DNA of 27,974 nt from CAZJOD01 sp964547525 (lineage in GTDB: Bacteria; Bacillota; Clostridia; JAAYHZ01). The DNA lies in the NCBI GenBank assembly GCA_964547525.1, contig CAZJOD010000029.1, positions 1 through 27,974 of the forward strand. Direction: 5' to 3'. The notes under the pieces are model-generated. The model saw nothing but the letters and a program-made list of their open reading frames with translations. It was not told the origin of the DNA and did no database searches. The position numbers and the translations under genes were made by a program. This document shows positions 1 through 8,015 of the stretch, piece after piece; the first letter of the stretch is position 1, and every line of letters starts with the position of its first letter.

Positions 1-1842
1 GTTAAGTTTATACAGGAACCGTTGGTGACCGTTCGTAACGATAGATATGTGCTTCCCGTAAAATCAGGTTTTAAATCTGAAATAAAGGGAATAGTCCATG
101 ATACTTCCGCAAGTGGATCGACTGTTTTTATCGAACCGGCTTTTTCAGTGGAAGCAAACAATAAAATCAGAGAATTAACAGTACAAGAGAAAAAAGAAAT
201 AGAAAGAATTTTAAAAGTTCTTACCATAAGGGTTCTTGATTTTGGTGAAGAGTTAAGTAATAATGTCTATAATGCCACTCATATTGATTTTGCATTTGCT
301 AAAGCAGATTTAAGTTTAAAAATGGATGCTTGCAATCCTCAAATAAATGACAAGTTCCATATATATATTAACGACGGAAGACATCCTTTGTTAGATAAAG
401 AAACTGTAGTTCCTTTGAATATGGAAGTTGGCGACAAGTTTAAAATCTTAATTATTACAGGACCTAACACCGGTGGCAAGACGGTAGCGTTAAAAACATG
501 CGGGCTTTTCTGCTTGATGGCTCAAGCAGGTTTACATGTTCCAGCAAGACATGGTACCATATTGCCAATATTCAAAAATGTTTTTTGTGATATAGGCGAT
601 GAACAAAGTATAGAGCAAAGTTTAAGTACGTTTTCTTCTCATATGAAAAATATCATTCAGATTGTTAAAAACGCCGATTCACAATCATTGGTTCTTTTAG
701 ATGAGTTAGGTGCGGGAACCGATCCTGAAGAAGGAACCGCTCTTGCAATGTCGGTTTTAGACGGACTTCTGGAAAGCAAATGTACAGTATTGGCTACGAC
801 ACATTATAGCGATTTAAAACTTTACGCTCTAAAAAATGAAAACATGGAAAATGCAAGCTGCGAGTTTGATATCGAAAGTTTAAAACCAACATACAAACTC
901 ATAATGGGTGTTCCCGGAGAAAGTAACGCTCTAGCCATTTGCAAACGTTTAGGCTTACCCGACGATTATATACAAAAAGCCCGTGATTATTTGCATAATG
1001 ACGATATAAAATTTGAAGAGATCCTTCATAATATACACAAAAATAAAGCCAGATCCGACCGTGAAAGACATCAAGCACAAATACTTACAAAAGAAATAGA
1101 AAATTTAAAAAGTGAACTTGAAGAAGAGCGAAAGAAATTGCTTATTGAAAAAGAAAAAATGTTGAATAAAGCGAAAGACGAAGCAAAACGAGTCGTTGCG
1201 GCTGCTAAAGAAGAAACACGTATAATTATAGAACAAATGAAAAAAATTGAATTGGAAAACTCATATGGAAAGAAATTGAATGAAGTAAACGATTTAAGAA
1301 GAGAAATAAATCAATTGGATGGGAAGTTATTCGGTCAAGATATTGCAAATGAATATGATTCACTAATAAAACCTGATATTGAACATGAGAGAAAAATGCT
1401 TCCCGGGGATATGGTTAAGATACTCAAACTGAATCAGACCGGTACATTGGTGACAGCACCGGATGATGACGGAAAAGTGATTGTTCAAGCGGGTATTATG
1501 AAAGTAACACTAACAGTTGACGACATTGTACCGGTCAAAGAGCAAAAAGTCAGATTTACACCCGGTAGTAGTGTTGTGACAGGTATAAAAAGACCGGATC
1601 ATGTAAGCTTAGAAGTGGATGTTCGTGGTAATACTTTAAATGAGGCTATCGAAACTATTGAAAAGTATTTAGATAATGTAATACTTGCAGGATTACACGA
1701 AGTCAGTATTATTCATGGTAAGGGAACAGGAGCGTTAAGAGCAGGAATACAGGAATATTTAAAAAATAATCCTCGTGTGGAAAATTTCCGGAACGGTAAA
1801 CAAGGTGAAGGGGATTTCGGAGTTACTGTTGTACAAGTATAA
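1..1842 (+). CDS. mutS2: Endonuclease MutS2 / ribosome-collision ATPase, 5'-truncated
   Basis: The reading frame is open from base 1, so the true start lies outside the window; 613 residues remain of a family usually near 790, so the N-terminal part of the MutS core is missing. Visible in order: the end of the core/lever region (conserved RNDRYVLPVK at about 28-57), the ATPase with Walker A GPNTGGKT (460-483), the DIGDEQSIEQSLSTFSSHM block, Walker B LVLLDELGAGTDPEEG (about 688-735), a long charged coiled coil (about 1000-1330), a KOW-like segment and a C-terminal Smr domain with HGKGTGALR near the end. MutS2 proteins suppress homologous recombination in some species and in Bacillus bind collided ribosomes and split them; the Smr domain is a putative nuclease. 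The identification is secure; which of these roles dominates here is not visible. It is followed 44 bases later by mltG on the same strand. Confidence 0.97.
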   Translation, partial: VKFIQEPLVTVRNDRYVLPVKSGFKSEIKGIVHDTSASGSTVFIEPAFSVEANNKIRELTVQEKKEIERILKVLTIRVLDFGEELSNNVYNATHIDFAFAKADLSLKMDACNPQINDKFHIYINDGRHPLLDKETVVPLNMEVGDKFKILIITGPNTGGKTVALKTCGLFCLMAQAGLHVPARHGTILPIFKNVFCDIGDEQSIEQSLSTFSSHMKNIIQIVKNADSQSLVLLDELGAGTDPEEGTALAMSVLDGLLESKCTVLATTHYSDLKLYALKNENMENASCEFDIESLKPTYKLIMGVPGESNALAICKRLGLPDDYIQKARDYLHNDDIKFEEILHNIHKNKARSDRERHQAQILTKEIENLKSELEEERKKLLIEKEKMLNKAKDEAKRVVAAAKEETRIIIEQMKKIELENSYGKKLNEVNDLRREINQLDGKLFGQDIANEYDSLIKPDIEHERKMLPGDMVKILKLNQTGTLVTAPDDDGKVIVQAGIMKVTLTVDDIVPVKEQKVRFTPGSSVVTGIKRPDHVSLEVDVRGNTLNEAIETIEKYLDNVILAGLHEVSIIHGKGTGALRAGIQEYLKNNPRVENFRNGKQGEGDFGVTVVQV

Positions 1843-1886
1843 CGGCAAAATAATATATTACTAAGAAGGAAGCACCAAGAGAATAA

Positions 1887-3035
1887 ATGGATAAAAAGAA
1901 AAAACTTTTAGCGATTGAGCGAATATTCGACATTATTAGATTCGTTATTACAATAACGGTTATATTATCATTAATTTATGTGGGCATACATTTCTTTAAA
2001 AAAGGATATGACTTTGTACTGAAAAGAAATGAAGTAAAAAATTTTAACATTGATATTACTATAAAGCCCGGCAACGAATATGAAGTTTTAATACCATGGG
2101 GATACAATACGGATGATATAGCGGCTTTGTTGAAAGATAAAGGGTTCATAGACAATGTATTCTTATTCTCTATATGGGCAAAATTCATAGGGTACGAAGG
2201 TAAATTTACAGCCGGAGCCCATTTGATGGACAAGACCGAAAATTATAATACTTTAGACGGATACGAAAAATTAATGTACATACTTTCAAGGAATCCAAAA
2301 AAGAATGCGGATGTTAGAGTATTTATACCTGAAGGAAGCACATGGCATCAAACCGAAAAGATACTAATAGAAGCCGGCATAGAAGTTAATGATGAGTTCT
2401 GGAAAACCATTGAAAATTATGAATTCGGCTATAAATTTTTAGAGGCTGTTAAGGATGATATTAGAAATCCGGTTCGAAAGAATATGTTTGAAGGTTATTT
2501 ATTTCCTGATACTTATATAATCGATCCTGATGCTCCACCTGAAGATGTTGCAAAAAAATTGTTATCTAATTTTGAATTAAAGTTCCGAACGGAGTTTTAT
2601 GAAAAAGTAAAAGAACTTGGTATTACCGTTGACGAAGCGATTATAATCGCTTCTATAATTGAAAAAGAAGCACAGCTGGAATCTGAGCGCGAAATAATAA
2701 GCGGAGTAATTTATAACCGTTTAAATAGCAGTGATACCTCGCTACATTATTTAAGAATGGATTCTACAATTGAATATTATTATATAGAGACTACCGGTAA
2801 AATAAAAGGTGTATTATCAACTGAAGATACGAGAATTGACTATGCATATAACACATATGTTTACCCGCGATTACCTCCCGGACCCATATGTAGCCCCGGA
2901 TTAAATTCCATTATTGCGGCTTTATACCCGGAAGTGCATAATTACTATTACTTTGTAGCAAAAGGTGACGGAAGCCATCATTTTTCCGAAACATATGAAG
3001 AACATGCCGCTGCCGTTAGAAGATATATACAATAA
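1887..3035 (+). CDS. mltG: Endolytic murein transglycosylase MltG (YceG family)
   Basis: Cleaves nascent peptidoglycan glycan strands at the membrane and so helps terminate chain growth. The 382-residue protein has a short cytoplasmic N-terminus, one membrane segment (about residues 16-36) and an extracellular YceG domain. Diagnostic blocks are EGYLFPDTY (202-210), ASIIEKEAQ with the probable catalytic glutamate E259, PRLPPGPICSPG and the C-terminal YYYFVAKGDGSHHFS. The start is an ATG preceded by GAAGGA, but the spacing is long (about 16 bases). The order mltG - O-methyltransferase - U32 peptidase matches the yrrL-yrrM-yrrN/O region of Bacillus subtilis, which supports one operon with the two genes downstream. 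Family assignment is firm; the catalytic residue is inferred from the alignment I remember with E. coli MltG. Confidence 0.95.
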   Translation: MDKKKKLLAIERIFDIIRFVITITVILSLIYVGIHFFKKGYDFVLKRNEVKNFNIDITIKPGNEYEVLIPWGYNTDDIAALLKDKGFIDNVFLFSIWAKFIGYEGKFTAGAHLMDKTENYNTLDGYEKLMYILSRNPKKNADVRVFIPEGSTWHQTEKILIEAGIEVNDEFWKTIENYEFGYKFLEAVKDDIRNPVRKNMFEGYLFPDTYIIDPDAPPEDVAKKLLSNFELKFRTEFYEKVKELGITVDEAIIIASIIEKEAQLESEREIISGVIYNRLNSSDTSLHYLRMDSTIEYYYIETTGKIKGVLSTEDTRIDYAYNTYVYPRLPPGPICSPGLNSIIAALYPEVHNYYYFVAKGDGSHHFSETYEEHAAAVRRYIQ

Positions 3036-3072
3036 CAGGTTTAAGTCAATATCAAACCATTTATAAGCTTGT

Positions 3073-3759
3073 ATGAATAATAACATGATAAATCACGATA
3101 ATATAATTAATTTTTTAACCGAAACATTGTCAGAAGATAAAGGTGTATTAAAAAAAATCAGACACGAAGCCGATAAAGACGGTATTCCTTTACTTATGCT
3201 TGAATCTTCTCGATTTTTGGAAGTTTTAGTTAAAATAAAAAGACCCGGGAAAATTCTGGAGGCGGGTACAGCCACAGGATATTCTTCAATATTAATGTGC
3301 CTTGCAACCGCCGGTCAAGCTATCGTTGATACCGTTGAAAAAGATTATCATTCGATAAAAACAGCTATTTATAATATAAAAGAAGCAGGTTTATCGGACC
3401 GTATTCGTATTATAGCGGGTGAATTTACCGATGTGTTTTCTAACTTGTCAGGGAAATATGATATTATATTTTTAGACGCCGCAAAAAGTTCATACATTGA
3501 TGTTTTACCTCATTGTGAACGTCTTTTGAACGACACCGGTATTTTAGTATCCGATAACGTTTTATATAAAGGTATGGTAGCCGCTGAAGGTCCTATTAAA
3601 CACAAACAGAGAACCATTGTGAAAAATATGCGTCGATATCTGGATTATTTGTGTAATGACGGGTCTTTCCACACTTCTATAATACCCATCGGAGACGGAA
3701 TTTCGATTTCAGTAAAAAATTATTCAAACATAGGAGATAATGATGATAAAAAAACCTGA
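3073..3759 (+). CDS. trmR: SAM-dependent O-methyltransferase, TrmR type (tRNA 5-hydroxyuridine methyltransferase)
   Basis: A 228-residue class I methyltransferase of the COMT/family 3 type: SAM motif I EAGTATGYSS at residues 63-72, acidic VEKD at 88-91, and FLDAAKSSY at 133-141 with D135 as a probable metal-binding residue, followed by DNVLYKG. In Bacillus the homologue (YrrM/TrmR) methylates 5-hydroxyuridine at the tRNA wobble position to 5-methoxyuridine. That specific role is inferred here from the neighbour: the 3' end overlaps the U32 peptidase gene whose family makes the hydroxyuridine substrate. No clear ribosome-binding site precedes the ATG (a second in-frame ATG lies 12 bases on), so translation may depend on coupling with mltG or another element. 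A generic small-molecule O-methyltransferase is the alternative. Confidence 0.85.
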   Translation: MNNNMINHDNIINFLTETLSEDKGVLKKIRHEADKDGIPLLMLESSRFLEVLVKIKRPGKILEAGTATGYSSILMCLATAGQAIVDTVEKDYHSIKTAIYNIKEAGLSDRIRIIAGEFTDVFSNLSGKYDIIFLDAAKSSYIDVLPHCERLLNDTGILVSDNVLYKGMVAAEGPIKHKQRTIVKNMRRYLDYLCNDGSFHTSIIPIGDGISISVKNYSNIGDNDDKKT

Positions 3760-4966
3760 ATTGCTTTCACCTGGAGGCAATCTTGATAAAATGAAAATCG
3801 CATTCAGATATGGAGCGGATGCTGTTTATGCCGCCGGCGTTCAGTACGGTTTAAGAGCTTATGCAGGAAATTTTACCGATGAGGAATTAAAAGCCGGTAT
3901 AGATTACGCACATTCTATCGATAAGAAGGTCTATGTGACTGTCAATATATTTTCAAGAGATGATGATTATGAAAGGTTATATGAATATTTAAGCTATCTA
4001 AAACATATTGGTGCAGACGCTATTATTGTATCAGATCCCGGAATCATACGGTTTGTAAATACCTATTTTCCCGATTTTGAAATGCATTTAAGTACTCAAG
4101 CTAATACTACTAATTCTTATGCAGCCGCTTTTTGGGCACAAGCAGGTATTAAAAGAATAGTTATGGCTCGTGAGTTGTCAAAGGATGAAATAAACAAAAC
4201 AATACAAAGAGTAAAAAATGTTGAAATTGAAATCTTTGTTCACGGTGCCATGTGTGTTTCATATTCAGGAAGATGCTTGTTAAGTAGTTACATGGCAAAT
4301 AGAGATTCAAATAGAGGTATGTGTACACAACCATGTAGATGGAAATATAATCTTGTGGAAGAACAGCGCCCGGGAGAATATTATCCTGTATTCGAAGATG
4401 AGAAAGGGACATATATATTTAATTCAAAAGATTTGTGTCTTATAGAGCACATACCTGAAATAATTAACATGGGTGTTTCGGCATTAAAAATTGAAGGTAG
4501 AATGAAAAGTGCTCATTATGTAGGTACCGTTACAGCCGCATATAGGAAAGCTATAGATTGTTATTGCGAAAACCCGTCCGAATACAAATTTAACCCCGAA
4601 TGGTTGACTCTACTGGAGAAGGTAAGCCATCGACAATATTACACCGGTTTTTTTTATGGAAACGACCCGACCGGACAAATTCACAGTGATTCAACATATA
4701 TAAAAGAATGTGAGTTTTTAGGTATAGTTACCGAATATGACCCGGAGAGTAAATGTATTGTTATAGAGCAACGTAACAAATTTTCAACAGGAGATGAAAT
4801 AGAGGTTCATCAACCCGACGGAACTCTATATAGACATATTATAAAAAAAATGTACTCGGAAAATATGATACCTATTGACAATGCACCTCATCCTCAAATG
4901 AGAGTTTATGTTCCTACAGGAATCCATACCATAAAAGACAGTATGGTAAGAAAAATACCACAATGA
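3743..4966 (+). CDS. trhP: U32 peptidase family protein, TrhP type (tRNA uridine-34 hydroxylation)
   Basis: U32-family proteins of this group are not shown to be proteases; TrhP/YrrN/YrrO proteins are needed for prephenate-dependent hydroxylation of uridine 34 in tRNA. The N-terminal LSPGGNLDKMKIAFRYGADA and the U32 signature FVHGAMCVSYSGRC are present. Counting from the start used here, C171 and C178 in the signature and C194 and C198 in RGMCTQPCRW form the conserved cysteine set. ATG codons occur at 3740 and 3743; AGGAGA at 3732-3737 sits 5 bases before the second, so 3743 is preferred (407 residues). The gene overlaps the end of the methyltransferase gene by 17 bases, implying coupled expression and a two-step pathway (hydroxylation, then methylation). 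Specific TrhP function is inferred from family and context. Confidence 0.88.
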   Translation: MIKKPELLSPGGNLDKMKIAFRYGADAVYAAGVQYGLRAYAGNFTDEELKAGIDYAHSIDKKVYVTVNIFSRDDDYERLYEYLSYLKHIGADAIIVSDPGIIRFVNTYFPDFEMHLSTQANTTNSYAAAFWAQAGIKRIVMARELSKDEINKTIQRVKNVEIEIFVHGAMCVSYSGRCLLSSYMANRDSNRGMCTQPCRWKYNLVEEQRPGEYYPVFEDEKGTYIFNSKDLCLIEHIPEIINMGVSALKIEGRMKSAHYVGTVTAAYRKAIDCYCENPSEYKFNPEWLTLLEKVSHRQYYTGFFYGNDPTGQIHSDSTYIKECEFLGIVTEYDPESKCIVIEQRNKFSTGDEIEVHQPDGTLYRHIIKKMYSENMIPIDNAPHPQMRVYVPTGIHTIKDSMVRKIPQ

Positions 4967-5042
4967 AAATATATTATAACTCATTGTAAGCGGTTTAGAA
5001 TTTAAGATTGATTATAAGGCAATCAAATTAGGAGAGATAGTT

Positions 5043-5873
5043 ATGAAAGAAAAAATTGTAATAATCGGCACAGGTAATATGGGTGGAGCATTGGCATCCG
5101 GTTTAACAAGTTCTAATTTAGTTCCGTCAAATAATATATTCTTGTATGATACTGACCTGGAAAAAGCTAAAATTAAAGCTGAAGAGCTAAGCTCTAATTA
5201 CTGTGACAGTTTAAAATGCGCAGTAAAAAGCGGTGATATTATAATAATATGCGTAAAGCCGAATATAGCATGTAAAATAGCAGAAGAAATTACGGAATAC
5301 TTAAATCCGGGTTCAATAGTTTGTTCAATTGCAGTAGGTATACCTATCAAGGAATATCGAAAATACATTCCCAAAGAGTATGATTTTTTTAGAATAATGC
5401 CTAATACACCCGCTCTTGTAGGAGAGGGGATGTCTATTATATGTTATGAACCGCAGACATCTGTAATATCGATTGAAAAAGTGCTTAAAATATTCTCAAG
5501 TGTCGGCAAAACCGAAGTGCTGGATGAAAAGCTTATGAATCAGGTGACCGCATTAACGGGAAGCAGTCCTGCATATATATTTATGATGATCGAAGCTATG
5601 GGTAATGCCGGTATAAAATTGGGTATACCATCAGTTATAAGCTACCGTCTTGCGGCTCAAGCTGTTATGGGATCGGCAAAAATGGTTCTGGATTCTAGAT
5701 TACATCCGGCTGTATTGAAGGATCAGGTATGTTCACCTGCCGGTACTACAATTGAAGCTGTAGAGGTTTTAGAAAAAACCGGTTTTAGAAATTGTGTCAT
5801 GCAAGCTATGTCCGTTTGTGCCGAAAGAGCTGAAGAAATATCTATTAATATTAATAAGGCCGATTCAAAATGA
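5043..5873 (+). CDS. proC: Pyrroline-5-carboxylate reductase
   Basis: Last step of proline synthesis: NAD(P)H-dependent reduction of pyrroline-5-carboxylate. The 276-residue protein opens with the Rossmann motif GTGNMGG (residues 9-15), has the RIMPNTPALVGEG block in the middle and ends with the family signature region LTGSSPAYIFMMIEAM and SPAGTTIEAVEVLE. The length is normal. The ATG is preceded by TAGGAGAG at a good distance. It shares an ATGA stop/start overlap with rnhA, so the two are translationally coupled. No proA or proB lies in the window. The 76 bases before it contain only a weak GATTG...CAATC hairpin and no convincing promoter, so it may be read from upstream. Confidence 0.96.
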   Translation: MKEKIVIIGTGNMGGALASGLTSSNLVPSNNIFLYDTDLEKAKIKAEELSSNYCDSLKCAVKSGDIIIICVKPNIACKIAEEITEYLNPGSIVCSIAVGIPIKEYRKYIPKEYDFFRIMPNTPALVGEGMSIICYEPQTSVISIEKVLKIFSSVGKTEVLDEKLMNQVTALTGSSPAYIFMMIEAMGNAGIKLGIPSVISYRLAAQAVMGSAKMVLDSRLHPAVLKDQVCSPAGTTIEAVEVLEKTGFRNCVMQAMSVCAERAEEISININKADSK

Positions 5874-6304
5874 AGCATGTAGAAATATACACAGACGGTG
5901 CCTGTTCGGGAAACCCCGGTAAAGGCGGTTGGGGTGCCGTCTTATTATATAAAAGTCACGAAAAGCACTTATCAGGATACGAGGAAAATGTCACAAACAA
6001 CATTATGGAATTAACAGCTGCAATAAAAGCCTTAGAAGCATTGAACACACCATGTAAAGTGTCTCTTTACTCGGATAGTGCCTATCTGGTAAACGGGTTT
6101 AATTTGGGTTGGGTAGAAAAGTGGAAATCTTTTAATTGGAACAGAACGCCGAAAGACCCCTTGAAAAATCGTGATTTATGGATACGCCTCTACGAACTTG
6201 GTAAAATACATATGGTTAAATACATAAAGGTAAAGGGACATGCGGATAATAAATATAATAACTTATGTGATAAACTGGCCGTAGATGCGATAAAATCCAA
6301 TTAG
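5870..6304 (+). CDS. rnhA: Ribonuclease HI
   Basis: Degrades the RNA strand of RNA-DNA hybrids (primers, R-loops). At 144 residues it is a full-length bacterial type 1 enzyme. The four acidic catalytic residues are all in place: D9 in YTDGACSGNPG, E47 in NNIMEL, D69 in YSDSAYLVNG and D134 in NLCDKLA, with the helper histidine H124 in VKGHAD. The basic-protrusion region WVEKWKSFNWNRTP is also present. The start overlaps the proC stop by four bases (ATGA). It ends 17 bases before the convergent end of spoIIM, and no clear terminator separates the two. Confidence 0.97.
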   Translation: MKHVEIYTDGACSGNPGKGGWGAVLLYKSHEKHLSGYEENVTNNIMELTAAIKALEALNTPCKVSLYSDSAYLVNGFNLGWVEKWKSFNWNRTPKDPLKNRDLWIRLYELGKIHMVKYIKVKGHADNKYNNLCDKLAVDAIKSN

Positions 6305-6321
6305 TAGTTGCATTCCGTTAT

Positions 6322-6978
6322 TTACCTTATTGCTATTTTTAATAAAACAGGGCATATATATGCCTCAACAAAACAACCGATCAATATTAAAATATAACAA
6401 GGTATAAACCTTGCCATGTATTTTGTAATTCCTAACTTTTCATAATCCAAATCAAGGTGTTTTTTCTTTATTATCGTATGCATCATGTTAGAACATAAAT
6501 TTACACTTAAGGCACCTATGTACATATAAGCCGGAAGTAGAATCAACTCCTTTGGTAATATCAAACATACAATCATAAGAACACCTCTACCGCTTAAAGT
6601 TTTTGTTATGATTCCTGCTGTAAAACCTACAATAAAACCTTTTACAGTTAAAATACCATAAACAAAAGGAATGCCTATAACAGAGACACTCATAAAAACA
6701 AGAAGTAAAAAAACTTTTGTATTATTAAGTAAAGCTGTTTGAAATAATTCCGTTCGATTAATTGTAGTACGGTTCACTAAATTTAGAAATCCTATGAAAT
6801 AATTTTCCATTTCAGTTTCTTGTGATATATTCAAATAACCTGACGAGATGCTCCCGAGTAGAATTCCGAAAACAATAAACATTAAGGGTAAAATAATGTT
6901 AAGTATAGGTAGATCAAATTGTTCAATTATAATACTTCTTAATCGTTTACGTTTTTCGTTATACTTTATTTCCATCAT
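6322..6978 (-). CDS. spoIIM: Stage II sporulation protein M
   Basis: SpoIIM is the membrane part of the SpoIID-SpoIIM-SpoIIP machine that thins septal peptidoglycan and drives forespore engulfment. This 218-residue protein has five predicted membrane segments (about residues 23-45, 85-108, 112-130, 134-158 and 190-212) and the conserved stretch KGFIVGFTAG followed by CLILPKELILLPAYM. In Bacillus it is transcribed by sigma-E in the mother cell; the upstream region here is AT-rich and I could not define a convincing sigma-E promoter. The start region has two ATGs in a row and only a weak purine-rich ribosome-binding site. It is divergent from xerD, as spoIIM and xerD are also neighbours in Bacillus. 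Confidence 0.93.
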   Translation of the reverse strand: MMEIKYNEKRKRLRSIIIEQFDLPILNIILPLMFIVFGILLGSISSGYLNISQETEMENYFIGFLNLVNRTTINRTELFQTALLNNTKVFLLLVFMSVSVIGIPFVYGILTVKGFIVGFTAGIITKTLSGRGVLMIVCLILPKELILLPAYMYIGALSVNLCSNMMHTIIKKKHLDLDYEKLGITKYMARFIPCYILILIGCFVEAYICPVLLKIAIR

Positions 6979-7087
6979 TTTGTTTAATATCTTTCTTTTA
7001 TAACTTGTTAATTATATTTATTTCGAATCAAGGTATGATATGTTTTTTAATCAATTGTTTATTTTGGTATATCCAATGTTTTATTTG

Positions 7088-7115
7088 TTTACATTATTGG
7101 TTATAAATATATTTT
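7088..7115 (+). promoter_or_regulatory. Possible sigma-A promoter for xerD-pdp
   Basis: TTTACA (7088-7093) and TATTTT (7110-7115) are separated by 16 bases, about 50 bases before the xerD start. Both boxes deviate from consensus in an AT-rich stretch, so this is a weak call. Confidence 0.3.
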
Positions 7116-7163
7116 AGGTTACATAAATATAGTATTGAAGTTTAAAAATACGGTGGTGAGCTC

Positions 7164-7997
7164 ATGATAGACAAATATGTGAATGAATATATTGATTATT
7201 TGCAGGATGACAAAAACTTGTCTCTTAATACAATTATGTCTTACAACAGAGATTTAAAGATTTTTTTTGATTTTCTTTCTAAAGCGGGGATTAAAAGCCC
7301 TGAAGATGTTAACAAGACACAAATAAACAACTATATAGTAGAAATGATCAAACTAAAAAAATCAAATGCTACATTATTGCGTTATATTGCAACCATAAAA
7401 TCATATTATTCATATTTAATTGATGTAAAAGTGTGTACTGAAAATCCGGCTATCAATTTGAAAACGCCAAAAGTAGAAAAAAAGGCACCGGGGACTATAG
7501 GTGAAACCGATATGTTAAAAATCATTAATATTCCTGATTCGAATACAATAAAAGGAAAAAGAGATAAAGCCATATTGGCCACATTGTACTATTCAGGTGT
7601 AAGAGTATCGGAATTAATTAGCTTAAATACCGGACATTACGACCGTATATCCGGTATAATAACTATAGGCGGTAAATCAATTAGAGAAGTAAAAATATCC
7701 GATTTTTGTGCAGATTGTTTAAATGATTACCTGAATAAAGGCAGACATTTGATCATATTTGACAAAACAGAAGAAGCTTTGTTTCTTAATATGAAAGGTT
7801 CAAGGATGACCAGGCAAGGATTATGGAAAATCATTAAATATTACTGCAAAGATTTAGAAACCGATTGTGAGATTACACCTCACACTTTCCGACATTCAAT
7901 AGCGGCTAATCTGCTGTTAAAAGGAGAGGATATAAACACTATCAAAGAAATGCTAGGTCATGCGGACATTTATTCAACAAAGGTTTATCGCAAATAA
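7164..7997 (+). CDS. xerD: XerD-type tyrosine recombinase with very short C-terminus
   Basis: Site-specific recombinase expected to resolve chromosome dimers. The N-terminal SAM-like core-binding domain covers about residues 1-90 and the catalytic domain about 105-277. All six catalytic residues are present: R147 (GVRVSEL), K171 (IGGKSIREV), H240 and R243 (HTFRHS), H266 (LGHADIYS) and the nucleophile Y275. The protein stops two residues after Y275, whereas E. coli XerD has about 19 more residues that form the helix exchanged between neighbouring subunits. No remnant of that tail is visible in other frames before the next gene, 18 bases away. The start follows GGTGGTGAG. Position next to spoIIM and dacF matches Bacillus xerD (ripX), which supports the name over that of a phage integrase. 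Confidence 0.88.
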   Translation: MIDKYVNEYIDYLQDDKNLSLNTIMSYNRDLKIFFDFLSKAGIKSPEDVNKTQINNYIVEMIKLKKSNATLLRYIATIKSYYSYLIDVKVCTENPAINLKTPKVEKKAPGTIGETDMLKIINIPDSNTIKGKRDKAILATLYYSGVRVSELISLNTGHYDRISGIITIGGKSIREVKISDFCADCLNDYLNKGRHLIIFDKTEEALFLNMKGSRMTRQGLWKIIKYYCKDLETDCEITPHTFRHSIAANLLLKGEDINTIKEMLGHADIYSTKVYRK

Positions 7998-8015
7998 ATT
8001 TTCCACGAGGGTCTT

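Noticed and set aside
6351..6364. GGCATATATATGCC palindrome near the rnhA/spoIIM junction as a terminator
   Set aside because: It lies inside the spoIIM coding sequence and is not followed by a T run in either direction; the bases are explained by codons.
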